Source of the DNA: JARRJY01 sp037388705
GTDB taxonomy: Bacteria > Pseudomonadota > Gammaproteobacteria > UBA6429 > Thiohalophilaceae
NCBI GenBank assembly: GCA_037388705.1
Contig: JARRJY010000004.1
Coordinates: forward strand, 1 to 59,399
Reading direction: 5' to 3'
DNA: 59,399 nucleotides
Shown: positions 1-8,923 of the stretch, one piece after another
Position numbering within the stretch: position 1 is the stretch's first letter
Layout of the letters: each line of letters begins with the position of its first letter
The notes under the pieces: generated by a model
The model's database searches: none
What the model saw: the letters and a program-made list of their open reading frames with translations, nothing else
Told to the model about the DNA's origin: nothing
Position numbers and translations under genes: made by a program

Positions 1-1
1 G

Positions 2-874
2 TCAATTGATGCATTTGTTTCAGGATCATTCTTCTTGGTAAAAGCTGAAGAATTAACTTCAGGCTCGCCGCCGCATCCATTGGTAAGGAAATTTCAAATA
101 TTTCCAGAATTTGATGATAAGAATAAACAGACTGGCATATTTAATATTAAAATTGAATTCGGAGTAGAAGTTGGTGAACAAGAAAAACCAGAAGCCTGCA
201 TTATTTCTGATTTAGCAAGAGATATTTTAGATTATTACTTGAATTTACTAACTTTCCTTTCCGGGAGTGAAATCAAGAAGGTAAAACCAATTGATTTAAA
301 GTATAAATTTCCAAAGGAAAATCGATTTAGAGCAATATTATATGAGTCTGAAAGCGCCAATTTAGTTCCACCAGTCCCTCTTTCTCAAACCTACTTATTT
401 AAGGAACCTATTGATTCAAGACTTTCTAGATGTCTAGCATTTTACGCATACGGGATAAGAGAAAAAGATATAGTTATAAGTATTTCCTTTCTTTTATCGG
501 CGTTAGATATGTTGTCAGCACAATTCAAAATTAATGAAAAAATTATTCGCGAATGTGAAAAGTGTGGGTATAGAAAAGAATTAGAAGCTGGAATAGCAGC
601 TAAAATGAAATACGTCATCACAGATGTTGCTGGTTATTCAGAAGACGAATATAAAGATATATGGGAAATTCGAAATTCTATTTTTCACGGCTATATTGAA
701 ATATCTGCTGAGAACGTTAGAAAGATTCTTGATAAACGTAGCATAGTAAGAATTTCTATAATAAGAGCTATGAAAATAATGATCGGGCTAAATAAGGATG
801 ATTTACCTTTAGAAAATGATCCTAATTGGTTTGCTGATCCAGTGTTGGATGTAGAATATGTACCTAACAATTAA
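2..874 (+). CDS. HEPN-domain-like hypothetical protein, 5' end outside window
   Basis: The reading frame is open from base 2, so the gene begins upstream; a TTG at 35 is the first possible start inside the window. The visible part (about 290 residues) has a beta-rich N-terminal half and a helical C-terminal half. Counting from the TTG, a CEKCGY zinc-knuckle-like motif is followed by R-N-S-I-F-H at residues 213-218, which fits the RX4-6H motif of HEPN domains. HEPN proteins are often RNases in toxin-antitoxin or phage-defence modules, but ApeA/MauJ-like HEPN proteins of unknown role share the pattern. No partner gene lies downstream; any partner would be off the left edge. Base composition is AT-rich compared with the genes after 6 kb. 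The HEPN call rests on motif and helix pattern only. Confidence 0.6.
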   Translation, partial: SIDAFVSGSFFLVKAEELTSGSPPHPLVRKFQIFPEFDDKNKQTGIFNIKIEFGVEVGEQEKPEACIISDLARDILDYYLNLLTFLSGSEIKKVKPIDLKYKFPKENRFRAILYESESANLVPPVPLSQTYLFKEPIDSRLSRCLAFYAYGIREKDIVISISFLLSALDMLSAQFKINEKIIRECEKCGYRKELEAGIAAKMKYVITDVAGYSEDEYKDIWEIRNSIFHGYIEISAENVRKILDKRSIVRISIIRAMKIMIGLNKDDLPLENDPNWFADPVLDVEYVPNN

Positions 875-878
875 ATCA

Positions 879-929
879 AGCGGACGCATAATACGCGCAG
901 CTTATTAACCCGTTGAATGTCCGCTTTTT
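879..929 (+). terminator. Possible terminator after HEPN-like gene
   Basis: AGCGGAC at 879-885 can pair with GTCCGCT at 919-925, followed by T-rich 926-929. The loop is long (33 bases). The arms also resemble the dispersed repeat that follows, so this may simply be part of the repeat family. Confidence 0.4.
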
Positions 930-1250
930 AGTGATGTGACAAGATTATTGAGTGAAATCGAATGACCGCTAATGGCCGACAGCGGACACTCAGCGTAAAA
1001 TTTCGGCTAAAATTAAACGAATGACGGGTATCGACCCAAAGCGGTCATTCGAATTATTTCAAATCAATAGATATTTATCAGCTTTTATAGTTTTCCTACA
1101 TCCTGATTTTATTTGATTTATGGAAAATCCCACACAAATAATATATTATTTAAACAACTAATAATCATAAATTACACCGTAAATTTTGCATATCACCCCA
1201 GTAGTCTCCCTGCGAATGAATATGGAGATAATTATTAGGAGAAAAGTGCT
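930..1250. repeat. Intergenic repeat and leader, copy A
   Basis: No gene is seen in 875-1250. From about 959 to 1165 the sequence matches 2543-2766 closely. The core (959-1052) contains a GAATGACCGC-type arm and an AAGCGGTCATTC arm that are inverted relative to each other, around a spacer with TAAAATTT-CGGCTAAAATTAAA. The second half is AT-rich and probably holds the promoter of the lipoprotein gene at 1251. The last 15 bases contain AGGAGA, the ribosome-binding site for that gene. Confidence 0.7.
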
Positions 1251-2534
1251 GTGCGCATTTTATTGCTTCTTGTATTCTCGTTAATCATAACTGCATGTGG
1301 CGGTGGTGGCGATGGTGGTTCATCATCTTTTAGACTGAGCGTTAACATTGTTACCCCTAGTCAAGTGGAATTGAACTGGGATCAACATCCCGATGCCATT
1401 AGCTATGAAATTCGAAGGAATAATATATATCTATACCATACTTCATCAAACAGCTTTATTGATAGAACGATCGAACCTGGTATCCAGTATTGTTACGTAA
1501 TATATTACTCGGGCATAGTCAGCAGTAAAAAAGGCAGAAGCAATGAGGTCTGCATAACAACTCAACTAGCTTCTGGCTGGATCATTGAGACAATTGATGC
1601 TGGAGCTAATCCTTCGCTATCACTTGATGAAATTAATCAACCCCATGTCAGCTACAGAAATACTAATGGTGTGATGCATGCCTACAAAACTAATGGAAGC
1701 TGGTATCAATCTCTTGTTGATAATAATTCTGGTAATTATGGTGATACTGATATTGTAGTTGACCAATTTGGTGCAGTGCGACTCAGTTACTATGATGATG
1801 TTAATAAGCGTTTGATGTATGCCAACAACGCTATCGGCATTTGGAACACTGAGGAAATAGTAAGCTGGACAGGTAATTCGGTAACCAGCTTAAATATTGA
1901 TAGTGCTAGTAACAATCATATTATTTATCAGTATTTGCTAGATATCAATTATATGACCGATTCTTCAGGAAGCTGGCAAACGGAGAAATTAGACAGCGGT
2001 CAACTTCGTGAAGCCAAAATATTGGTCGATGCCACTGGTATAGTGCATGTGGCTTATACAACCGATGGATTGAACGGTTGTACTCTTTCCTATATTAATA
2101 ATATGAGTGGCACTTGGCAGCAGCAATTTGTTACTTATGGAAGTATTTGTGGTGTTGCGATAGATATAGACTTAGAAGGTAACATTCACCTTGCTTATAC
2201 TCAAAATAATAGTTTAATGCACGCACACAACACAAGCGGAAGTTGGCAATCAGAATGGCTCGACAATAATTTAGGAAAAGAGGTTAATCGAGGTAGGGTA
2301 GGACTTGCTATTGATAATTTGAATAATCTTCACATCGCTTATCAAGATTATAATTCAGACCTGAAATATATTACAGATAAGAGTGGTATATGGGAATGGT
2401 ATTTTTTAGACAATAGTAGCATAGCTGGTGCTGATCCATCCATTGCAGTAGACACGTCCGGAAAGGTCAATATCGTATATATTGATGATACAGATACTGG
2501 AGATAAAGTAGTTAAATTGGTTACCAGACCATAA
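1251..2534 (+). CDS. Putative lipoprotein with FN3-like domain and beta-propeller-like repeats
   Basis: The gene encodes 427 residues. GTG at 1251 is chosen because AGGAGA lies just upstream. A short signal peptide ends in the lipobox I-T-A-C (Cys16), followed by a Gly/Ser-rich linker, so an acylated envelope protein is expected. Residues about 27-105 look like a fibronectin type III domain (V-E-L-N-W ... Y-E-I-R-R). The rest contains repeated units with S-G-S/T-W-Q/Y and I-H-L/V-A-Y motifs every 45-60 residues, as in sialidase/BNR-like propellers, but no catalytic Asp-box set is evident. It is probably a surface binding or structural protein. Its upstream region is a near copy of that of the next lipoprotein gene. 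Codon use looks AT-rich. Confidence 0.75.
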   Translation: MRILLLLVFSLIITACGGGGDGGSSSFRLSVNIVTPSQVELNWDQHPDAISYEIRRNNIYLYHTSSNSFIDRTIEPGIQYCYVIYYSGIVSSKKGRSNEVCITTQLASGWIIETIDAGANPSLSLDEINQPHVSYRNTNGVMHAYKTNGSWYQSLVDNNSGNYGDTDIVVDQFGAVRLSYYDDVNKRLMYANNAIGIWNTEEIVSWTGNSVTSLNIDSASNNHIIYQYLLDINYMTDSSGSWQTEKLDSGQLREAKILVDATGIVHVAYTTDGLNGCTLSYINNMSGTWQQQFVTYGSICGVAIDIDLEGNIHLAYTQNNSLMHAHNTSGSWQSEWLDNNLGKEVNRGRVGLAIDNLNNLHIAYQDYNSDLKYITDKSGIWEWYFLDNSSIAGADPSIAVDTSGKVNIVYIDDTDTGDKVVKLVTRP

Positions 2535-2780
2535 TGACAATTAGAGTGCCCGCTTTTAGCCAGCAGCAGAAATCCAGGGTGAAAATTTGGCTGAAATTAA
2601 ATGAATGACGGGTAACGACCCAAAGCGGCCATTCGTCTTATCCATACCAATGCACAGATTTATCAGATTTTATAGTTCTCCAATATCTTATTTTTGAAGT
2701 TTCCTGATCATTTATTTTCTTGATTTAAGTCACAAAATTCCCATACAATTAGTCTATTATTTATAATAGATAATAAGAAA
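2535..2780. repeat. Intergenic repeat and leader, copy B
   Basis: No gene is seen in 2535-2844. Bases 2543-2637 match 959-1052 (same order of arms, same TGACGGGTA-CGACCCAAAGCGG block), and the similarity continues through the AT-rich part to about 2766 (TTTATCAG-TTTTATAGTT and TCTATTATTT-type blocks). Bases 2781-2812 are N, so the immediate promoter of the next gene is partly unknown. Confidence 0.7.
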
Positions 2781-2812
2781 NNNNNNNNNNNNNNNNNNNN
2801 NNNNNNNNNNNN
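2781..2812. other. Assembly gap (32 N)
   Basis: A run of 32 N lies in the leader of the SBBP lipoprotein gene. The true length may differ from 32. Confidence 0.95.
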
Positions 2813-2844
2813 TACTGGCCTCATGCATACATTAGGCGATTTTT

Positions 2845-5113
2845 ATGAGACTTTATATTCGACTTCTGGTTTTAATTATTTCATTGTTCATTCAGGCTTG
2901 CTCGAGTCAAACCGGTGATGATAATAATGTCGGCTGGGTCACGATTACACAACCAACGACATCCTCCACTTACACCGTAGCGGATACCTATTCTATTACC
3001 CTTGCTGGTGAAACATTTATCTCGCCAAATGCCAGTAAAAAATATAATAAAATATGTAACTGCTATAGCTTGGTCGAATGTGCCAATAAGCAACGTGACG
3101 GCACTTTATCATGCTATTACAGCCCATATTATGATTCTGCTGTTACTGTTATGGTGAATAACCAGACAACAGGCACTTCAATTTCCCAACATATTACCTC
3201 GGTAATTGATTATTCAAAAAACTGGTCTACCTCTATACCCCTGGTAAACAACGAGAACGTTATCGAGGTGCGATCAGAAGATGAATCAGGGAACTGGGGA
3301 ACTGCGCAAATCAAGATCAATGTCGTCGATAGCAAGGCACCTGCCGTCACATCCATTCAACCAGACAATAGTGCTGCGGCTCCTATTAATAGCAAGATCA
3401 TCATTACCTTCTCGGAACCGATGGATACCAGTACGATTATCTCGTCCAGTTTTATCGTAAGTGACGGGGTAAATAATATTTCTGGCAATATATCATTTAG
3501 TAATAATGCTACAGTTGCAACATTCGTTGCATCAAGCAACCTTTCCTATAATTCAACATATACCATAACGCTTACCAATGCGATTAAAGATCTGGTTGGT
3601 AATTCTTTAACGCAAACAAGCTCAAGTTTCTCAACCATTTCCTTCCAGCAAACTCAGCCCAGTGGGTTAAAAGCAAGTGGTGATGATGGCCTGGTCTCTT
3701 TGATCTGGAATTTCGTACCGGATGCCGATTACTATAATCTTTACTATGGTACAAATCCTGATATCACCACCGCTAATGGTACCTTGATCAGTGGCATCAC
3801 GTCTTTAACCTATACCCATACTGGGCTGACAAATGGTAACGATTATTACTACATTGTTACTGCTGAGAATACGATAGACGGTGAAAGTATGGCTTCCGCT
3901 GTGACATCTGCAACAGCCGGCATGGTAGTAAAACAGTTCATTACCACAAGTTATGACTACGGAAGAAGTATTGCTGTTGATACTAACGGAAACAGCTACG
4001 TTACCGGTAGTACGAGTGGTGATCTTGTCGGTACTGGCAATGTCGGCGGCAGTGGTAACGATATCTTTATTGCCAAATATGATGCCTCAGGCAACCCTTT
4101 GTGGATAAAACAACTCGGTAGCGCTGAAAGTGCCTCTGCTAATGGTATTGCTATTGATGCTAGTGGCAACAGTTATATTACCGGTGAAACATATGGTGAT
4201 CTAACTGGCAACGGTTTTGCCGGTGGTGTTGATGTATTCATTGCAAAACTTGATACTCTGGGTGATCCGCTCTGGATTAAGCAAGCTGGAACCTCAACAA
4301 ATGAATACGGTAACGATATCGTAGTTGATAGCAATGGCAACAGCTATATTACTGGACATACAAACGGGGATCTTGCTGGTACTGGCAATGCCGGTGGAAG
4401 AGATATATTCATCGCGAAATATGATGCTTCCGGTAACCAGAATTGGATAAAACAACTGGGTACTGCGTATGATGATACAGCATATAGCGTCGGTATTGAT
4501 AGCAGTGGAAACAGTTATGGGTAATACCCAGGGCGACCTTGCAGGCAGCGGCAATGCCGGCGGTAGTGATGTATTCATTGCCAAGTATACATCGTCCGGA
4601 AATCCTGTATGGGTAAAACAACTTGGTACCACCGCGAGCGAGTCAGGTTATGGCATTGCCGTTGATGCAAGTGGTAACAGTTATATAACTGGTAGCACGT
4701 ATGGCGCTCTTGCTGGCACAGGAAACGCCGGTGGAGATGACGTCTTTATTACAAAATATGATTCCTCTGGAAACCAGTTATGGGTAAAACAGTTTGGCGT
4801 AGCTAATTACGATCGGGGCTACGACATAGCGATTGATACTAATGGTAACGTTTTCATAACCGGCTCAACGGGACAAAGCTACCAGGTGCCTTATGCGCGG
4901 CCTGATGTTTTTGTTGCAAAATACGATTCATCGGGTAATTACCTGTTGTTAAAACAGATTGGCACCGGGACACTCTATATTGATAGTGGCGAGGGAATTA
5001 TAATAGGTAGCAATGGAATCGCATATTTCACAGGTTATACAGAGGGTGACCTGGACAATTCAGGCAAGAATGATGCAAGCAAGGACGTTTTTATTGGACG
5101 ATTATATCCTTGA
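2845..5113 (+). pseudogene. SBBP-repeat lipoprotein, frame broken in blade 4 of 7
   Basis: Two overlapping frames make one protein of about 757 residues. ATG 2845 opens a signal peptide with lipobox I-Q-A-C (Cys19). An Ig-like region with T-I-T-F-S-E-P-M-D (typical of Big_5/SbsA-type Ig domains) lies near residues 165-265, followed by an FN3 domain near 270-357. Seven SBBP-type blades follow, each with D-x-x-G-N-S-Y-I-T-G, a G-D-L-x-G-x-G-N-A-G-G loop, D-x-F-I-A-K-Y-D and S-G-N-x-x-W-x-K-Q. Frame 1 stops at 4522-4524; the same repeat resumes in frame 2 from 4520. Compared with sister blades, five bases of the I-T codons are missing after 4518. The downstream blades are intact, so the break is recent, is a sequence error, or could be a switchable event. 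Confidence 0.75.
3940..5105 (+). repeat. Seven tandem blade-encoding repeats
   Basis: Seven units of roughly 160-170 bases encode the SBBP blades of the lipoprotein. Units 1-5 are most alike (shared GGCAACAG-TATATTAC and GATATCTTTATTGCCAAATATGA-like blocks); 6 and 7 are diverged. Seven blades would close one beta-propeller. The similarity is coding, not CRISPR-like. Confidence 0.75.
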
Positions 5114-5245
5114 TCATGCATTCTTTGTTCTGGAAACAAAAAATGATTGAGAAACATAACAATTAGCTCAATAGCAGACGTTATACAAATAGACTAATTC
5201 GAAATACAAACATTAGGTAATAAAAAAATATACACGGTCAATGAA

Positions 5246-6034
5246 ATGCCATGCATGCATGAGACACATAAATTGTTAAAACGTTTTCTTGGTTTAACTA
5301 CTATTATGGTTGTTGGTGTTATCAGTAATTTTGGTTGTTCAAGTAATTATGATACCGAACCGACTCAGGACCCAACAGGAATATGGTCAGGTCGCTATGA
5401 TTATTACGACCCTTACACAACTCTTCCAGGATCCCCAGAGAGTTATATAATAAGCGGAATAGTTTTGGATGGTCGCTGGATGTTGTTTTATGACGGTGTT
5501 TATAGTCCTGCTGAGGATATACTATGGGAAGGTAATCCTTCAATAACTGGAACGATTATGGAAGGAAGTTTTCATTTATATAAAAATAATGATATTGATT
5601 CGCATCCATATCATTATGGTAATGTCCACACAAAAGATTTTCTTTATGGTTACCTTGAGTCTTCCCCTGATTATCCTTTCATGAGTGGGTTTTCAATGCG
5701 TTATTCATCTCTTCTTACAGAAGCTGGTGCAGATTTAACTTATATTGATGGTAACTGGTCTGATTCGGAACAAAATAATTTAATTACTACGCTTTCTGTT
5801 AATGTTGATGGGACAGTATATGGATCAAATACAAACGGATGTATTTACAATGGAATGGTTGAAATTCCTGATCAAAATATGAATATTTATAAACTTGATG
5901 TTGAACTATCTATATGTGGAAGTATGAATGGCATCTATACTGGTTTAGGGTATATCTCAACGGACAGAAACTTATTCAGATTTACGATTTCAAATCCTTA
6001 TCATTTCATCCATTTTACATTGTCTCGAGTTTAA
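5246..6034 (+). CDS. Putative secreted or lipoprotein, unknown function
   Basis: The gene encodes up to 262 residues and matches no family that I recognise. The start is uncertain: ATG 5246, ATG 5255 and later codons are possible and none has a strong ribosome-binding site. A basic segment (K-L-L-K-R), a hydrophobic stretch (about residues 14-27) and then S-N-F-G-C-S-S suggest a signal peptide; the lipobox is poor at position -3 (Asn), so lipidation is unsure. The mature part starts with T-G-I-W-S-G, common in small beta-rich lipoproteins, and is rich in Tyr, Gly and Asn. It sits after the SBBP lipoprotein and shares its AT-rich composition. Confidence 0.6.
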   Translation: MPCMHETHKLLKRFLGLTTIMVVGVISNFGCSSNYDTEPTQDPTGIWSGRYDYYDPYTTLPGSPESYIISGIVLDGRWMLFYDGVYSPAEDILWEGNPSITGTIMEGSFHLYKNNDIDSHPYHYGNVHTKDFLYGYLESSPDYPFMSGFSMRYSSLLTEAGADLTYIDGNWSDSEQNNLITTLSVNVDGTVYGSNTNGCIYNGMVEIPDQNMNIYKLDVELSICGSMNGIYTGLGYISTDRNLFRFTISNPYHFIHFTLSRV

Positions 6035-6057
6035 CCATATATGGTTATGCACATTTC

Positions 6058-6098
6058 CGACATTAAATGGCCACTTTTGGCCGATAGCGGTCATTCAG
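6058..6098. repeat. Intergenic repeat, short copy C
   Basis: GGCCACTTTTGGCC followed by GATAGCGGTCATTCAG repeats the arm motifs of copies A and B (GGCCGACAGCGG and GCGGTCATTC). It lies between the stop of the preceding gene and the stop of lipA, at the border of the AT-rich stretch. Confidence 0.55.
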
Positions 6099-6099
6099 G

Positions 6100-7065
6100 T
6101 TAGTTGATATGTTCCCCGGCAGCCTGTTTATCGGCGTGATAAGAGGAGCGCACCATGGGGCCACTGGCAACATTGGTAAAGCCCATCTCCAGGCCTTTTT
6201 CTTCCAGCATTTTGAATTCATCAGGAGTGACGTAACGTTCAACCGGAAGATGGTGTTTACTCGGTTGTAAATACTGCCCAATGGTTAACATGTCACAGTT
6301 GTGTTTGCGCAGATCACGCATGACATCGAGTACTTCATCGAGGGTTTCACCCAGGCCAACCATTAGACCTGACTTGGTAGGTACTTCTGGATGTTGTGCC
6401 TTGAATTCCTTGATGAGTTGCAATGACCAGGCATAATCCGCACCGGGTCGCGCCTTCTTGTATAAACGCGGCACAGTTTCAAGATTATGGTTCAGGACAT
6501 CAGGTGGAGAGGTTTTAAATATCTCCAGCGCCTTGTCCATGCGGCCACGAAAATCGGGTACCAGTATTTCAATACGCGTTTGCGGGCTTTGTTCACGTAC
6601 GGCATCGATGCAATTAACGTAATGTTGGGCACCGCCATCTCGCAGGTCATCACGATCAACCGAGGTGATGACCACGTATTTCAATGCCATATCCTTAATG
6701 GTTTCGGCCAGGTGTTGTGGTTCATCCTGGTCAAGCGGTTTGGGTTTTCCGTGTGCTACATCGCAGAAAGGGCAACGTCGGGTGCAGATATCCCCCATGA
6801 TCATGAAGGTTGCCGTACCATGATTGAAACATTCTCCAATATTTGGGCAGGCCGCTTCTTCACATACCGTGTAGAGATTTTTTTCTCTAAGTACGGATTT
6901 TAGACGAGCGACTTCAGGACCGTTAGGTGCGCGGGCTCGAATCCACCTGGGTTTAGGCTCGGGACGATCCTTTGGTACCACTTTTACCGGAATACGGGAA
7001 ACTTTCGATTCACCTTTTAACGGGTTGGCCGGGCGGGGTAAGACTTCTTCCGGGTTGTCACTCAT
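6100..7065 (-). CDS. lipA: Lipoyl synthase LipA
   Basis: This radical-SAM enzyme inserts two sulfurs into protein-bound octanoyl groups to make lipoyl cofactor. The 321 residues are the usual family length. Both cluster motifs are visible: auxiliary CX4CX5C at Cys68, Cys73 and Cys79, and radical-SAM CX3CX2C at Cys94, Cys98 and Cys101 (C-T-R-R-C-P-F-C). The R-S-S-Y motif near residue 308 carries the serine that binds the auxiliary cluster. It follows lipB by 16 bases on the same strand, giving the classic lipB-lipA pair. The identification is secure. Confidence 0.98.
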   Translation of the reverse strand: MSDNPEEVLPRPANPLKGESKVSRIPVKVVPKDRPEPKPRWIRARAPNGPEVARLKSVLREKNLYTVCEEAACPNIGECFNHGTATFMIMGDICTRRCPFCDVAHGKPKPLDQDEPQHLAETIKDMALKYVVITSVDRDDLRDGGAQHYVNCIDAVREQSPQTRIEILVPDFRGRMDKALEIFKTSPPDVLNHNLETVPRLYKKARPGADYAWSLQLIKEFKAQHPEVPTKSGLMVGLGETLDEVLDVMRDLRKHNCDMLTIGQYLQPSKHHLPVERYVTPDEFKMLEEKGLEMGFTNVASGPMVRSSYHADKQAAGEHIN

Positions 7066-7081
7066 TTACGGTACCTAGTAG

Positions 7082-7717
7082 TTAAAACTGGACGTTATTG
7101 TAGCCCAGAACAGCAGTCAGATTCTTGGTCAAATCTCGGCTCAGTGTCGAGGTATCTTCGCCTGGTTTAAGTTCTGTGAACTGGGTAACCGGCATGCCCA
7201 TATAACCACAGGGGTTGATACGTGAAAATGGTTCCAGATCCATATCAACATTAAAGGATAAGCCGTGGTAGCTTTTCCCCCGTTTAATACGTAGGCCTAG
7301 TGCAGCGATTTTCGCATCACCCACGTAAACACCAGGGGCATCTCGTCGTCCGTGTGCTTCGATCTCATAGTCAGCCAACAGGTTAATAACGGCCTGTTCA
7401 ATTTTTTGTACCAGTTGCTGTACACCGATACCTAAACGATTGAGGTCAAATAGGGTATACATGACCAGTTGGCCGGGGCCGTGATAAGTCACCTGGCCAC
7501 CCCGGTCGACAGGAATAACAGGAATATCGCCAGGGTTGAGCAAGTGCTCGTGCTTGCCATTAAGACCTAATGTGAAGACAGAAGGATGTTCCACGATCCA
7601 GAGTTCATCATTGCATTCTTCATCACGATTAGCCGTGAAAGCCTGCATATCTTTCCAGACAGTTTCATAGTCCTGGTGACCCAGGTCACGGATATGCAAC
7701 GTCAGAGAATCATTCAT
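7082..7717 (-). CDS. lipB: Octanoyltransferase LipB
   Basis: The enzyme transfers octanoyl from acyl carrier protein to lipoyl domains, providing the substrate for LipA. The protein has 211 residues. R-G-G-Q-V-T-Y-H-G-P-G-Q (71-82), the catalytic lysine at 136 in G-D-A-K-I-A-A-L-G, and the catalytic cysteine at 170 in N-P-C-G are all present. It lies 17 bases downstream of the YbeD gene and just upstream of lipA, in one minus-strand run. Confidence 0.98.
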   Translation of the reverse strand: MNDSLTLHIRDLGHQDYETVWKDMQAFTANRDEECNDELWIVEHPSVFTLGLNGKHEHLLNPGDIPVIPVDRGGQVTYHGPGQLVMYTLFDLNRLGIGVQQLVQKIEQAVINLLADYEIEAHGRRDAPGVYVGDAKIAALGLRIKRGKSYHGLSFNVDMDLEPFSRINPCGYMGMPVTQFTELKPGEDTSTLSRDLTKNLTAVLGYNNVQF

Positions 7718-7734
7718 TGGATTGTGGAAAATGT

Positions 7735-7998
7735 TTAGAGGCTCATGGCGACATGTTCACAGGTACTGAGATCCATATAAATAGCATCCAGTTGTTCTTT
7801 ACTAGTCGCGTTAATGGTGACGGTAATAGCCAGGTAATTTCCCTTACCACTGGGGCGTTGTTTAATAGCATCTTCGGCCAGGTCCGGCACGTGGCGTTTA
7901 AAAATTTCCAATACGGCTATTTCAAACGCATCACCGGCTTTACCAAAGGCCTTGATGGGAAACTGGCAGGGGAATTCGAGCAGGGTTTCTTCAGTCAT
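7735..7998 (-). CDS. ybeD: YbeD/DUF493 family protein
   Basis: This 87-residue protein matches the small DUF493 family: L-L-E-F-P-C-Q-F-P-I-K near the start, then N-Y-L-A-I-T-V-T-I and a terminal V-A-M-S-L. The fold is known to resemble ACT-like regulatory domains and the function is unsettled. The gene sits between the aminotransferase and lipB, as in many gammaproteobacteria. Confidence 0.93.
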   Translation of the reverse strand: MTEETLLEFPCQFPIKAFGKAGDAFEIAVLEIFKRHVPDLAEDAIKQRPSGKGNYLAITVTINATSKEQLDAIYMDLSTCEHVAMSL

Positions 7999-8044
7999 GG
8001 CAAATACTATGGGGGCAAATCAGCCGGGTTACAAGCCTGAAAAG

Positions 8045-8917
8045 TCAGGCTCCAAGGTCTTGCCCTTCCCGTAAACGCTGTTTGTTCTCCTGGTAGAGGG
8101 CAAGCATTTTCTGCCAGGTTGTCCCTGGTGTGCCATTACCAACCGGTTTTCCATCCAGCATTGTCACCGGCAGGATTTCCTTGGTGGAACTGGTCACCCA
8201 GACTTCTTCTGCCTGTTTCAATTCATCAGCACTGATACTACGTTCTTCACAGGGCAGGTCGTGATGATGGGCCAGTTCAACCACCAGGTCACGGGTAATA
8301 CCCGGCAATAACAGGTTACTTTTTGGTGGTGTGATAATTACGCCATTTAATACGATAAACAGGTTGCTGGCCGCACCTTCGGTGACTTCACCGTCACGCA
8401 CCAGGATGGCTTCGGCGGCATCTTTTTCCACTGCCTGCTGGCGTAATAAAACATTGGCTAGCAAGGCGGTAGTTTTAATACTGCAGTAGCGCCAGCGAAT
8501 GTCATCCAGGGTAATGGCAGAAACACCGGACTTCAGTAATTCATCGTTAACTGCAAGTAAGGGTGATGACATAACAAACACGGTAGGTGTGTTGCCATCA
8601 GGAAAACTGTGATCGCGTTTGGCTACGCCACGCGTTACCTGCAGGTAAACATACTGATCTTCACCTTCATTTTGTCCGATGACTGAAGAAATTATGTCTG
8701 ACCAGTCATCATCAGAATGTGGGTTTTCCAGGCGAATTGCATCAAGACTGTTTTGTAAACGTTGCAGGTGATGTTTTAAACGTAGCGGGTGTCCGCCATA
8801 TGCGGGGATCACTTCATAAACGCCATCACCGAAAATAAAACCACGGTCCAGTACCGAGACCTTGGCCTGGTCAATCGGGAGGTACGAGCCATTTAAATAA
8901 ACGATTTGCTGAGACAT
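8045..8917 (-). CDS. dat: Class IV aminotransferase, probably D-amino acid aminotransferase
   Basis: The 290-residue protein belongs to fold-type IV PLP enzymes. Visible are D-R-G-F-I-F-G-D-G-V-Y-E near residue 25, the PLP lysine in C-S-I-K-T-T-A-L-L-A-N near 150, and E-V-T-E-G-A-A-S-N-L-F near 180. The neighbouring wall genes suggest interconversion of D-amino acids such as D-Ala and D-Glu. Branched-chain aminotransferase (IlvE) or aminodeoxychorismate lyase are less likely alternatives. It is followed by ybeD and preceded by dacA with a 6-base gap, so it is probably co-transcribed. Confidence 0.85.
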   Translation of the reverse strand: MSQQIVYLNGSYLPIDQAKVSVLDRGFIFGDGVYEVIPAYGGHPLRLKHHLQRLQNSLDAIRLENPHSDDDWSDIISSVIGQNEGEDQYVYLQVTRGVAKRDHSFPDGNTPTVFVMSSPLLAVNDELLKSGVSAITLDDIRWRYCSIKTTALLANVLLRQQAVEKDAAEAILVRDGEVTEGAASNLFIVLNGVIITPPKSNLLLPGITRDLVVELAHHHDLPCEERSISADELKQAEEVWVTSSTKEILPVTMLDGKPVGNGTPGTTWQKMLALYQENKQRLREGQDLGA

Positions 8918-8923
8918 ACTGAA

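Noticed and set aside
4294..4632. Long reading frames on the minus strand opposite the propeller repeats
   Set aside because: They mirror the repeated coding strand, have no ribosome-binding sites and give no protein-like sequence.
3940..5105. Regular tandem repeats that could suggest a CRISPR array
   Set aside because: The units are about 165 bases, diverge like coding sequence and translate into seven propeller blades.
875..6100. Integron-like gene cassettes (single genes separated by repeated inverted sequences)
   Set aside because: No paired core sites of the attC type bound the genes, no integrase is in the window, and the repeats continue into promoter-like DNA rather than ending at a recombination point.
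6487..6903. Plus-strand 138-codon frame inside lipA
   Set aside because: It is the antisense of a securely identified gene; no start site or domain supports it.
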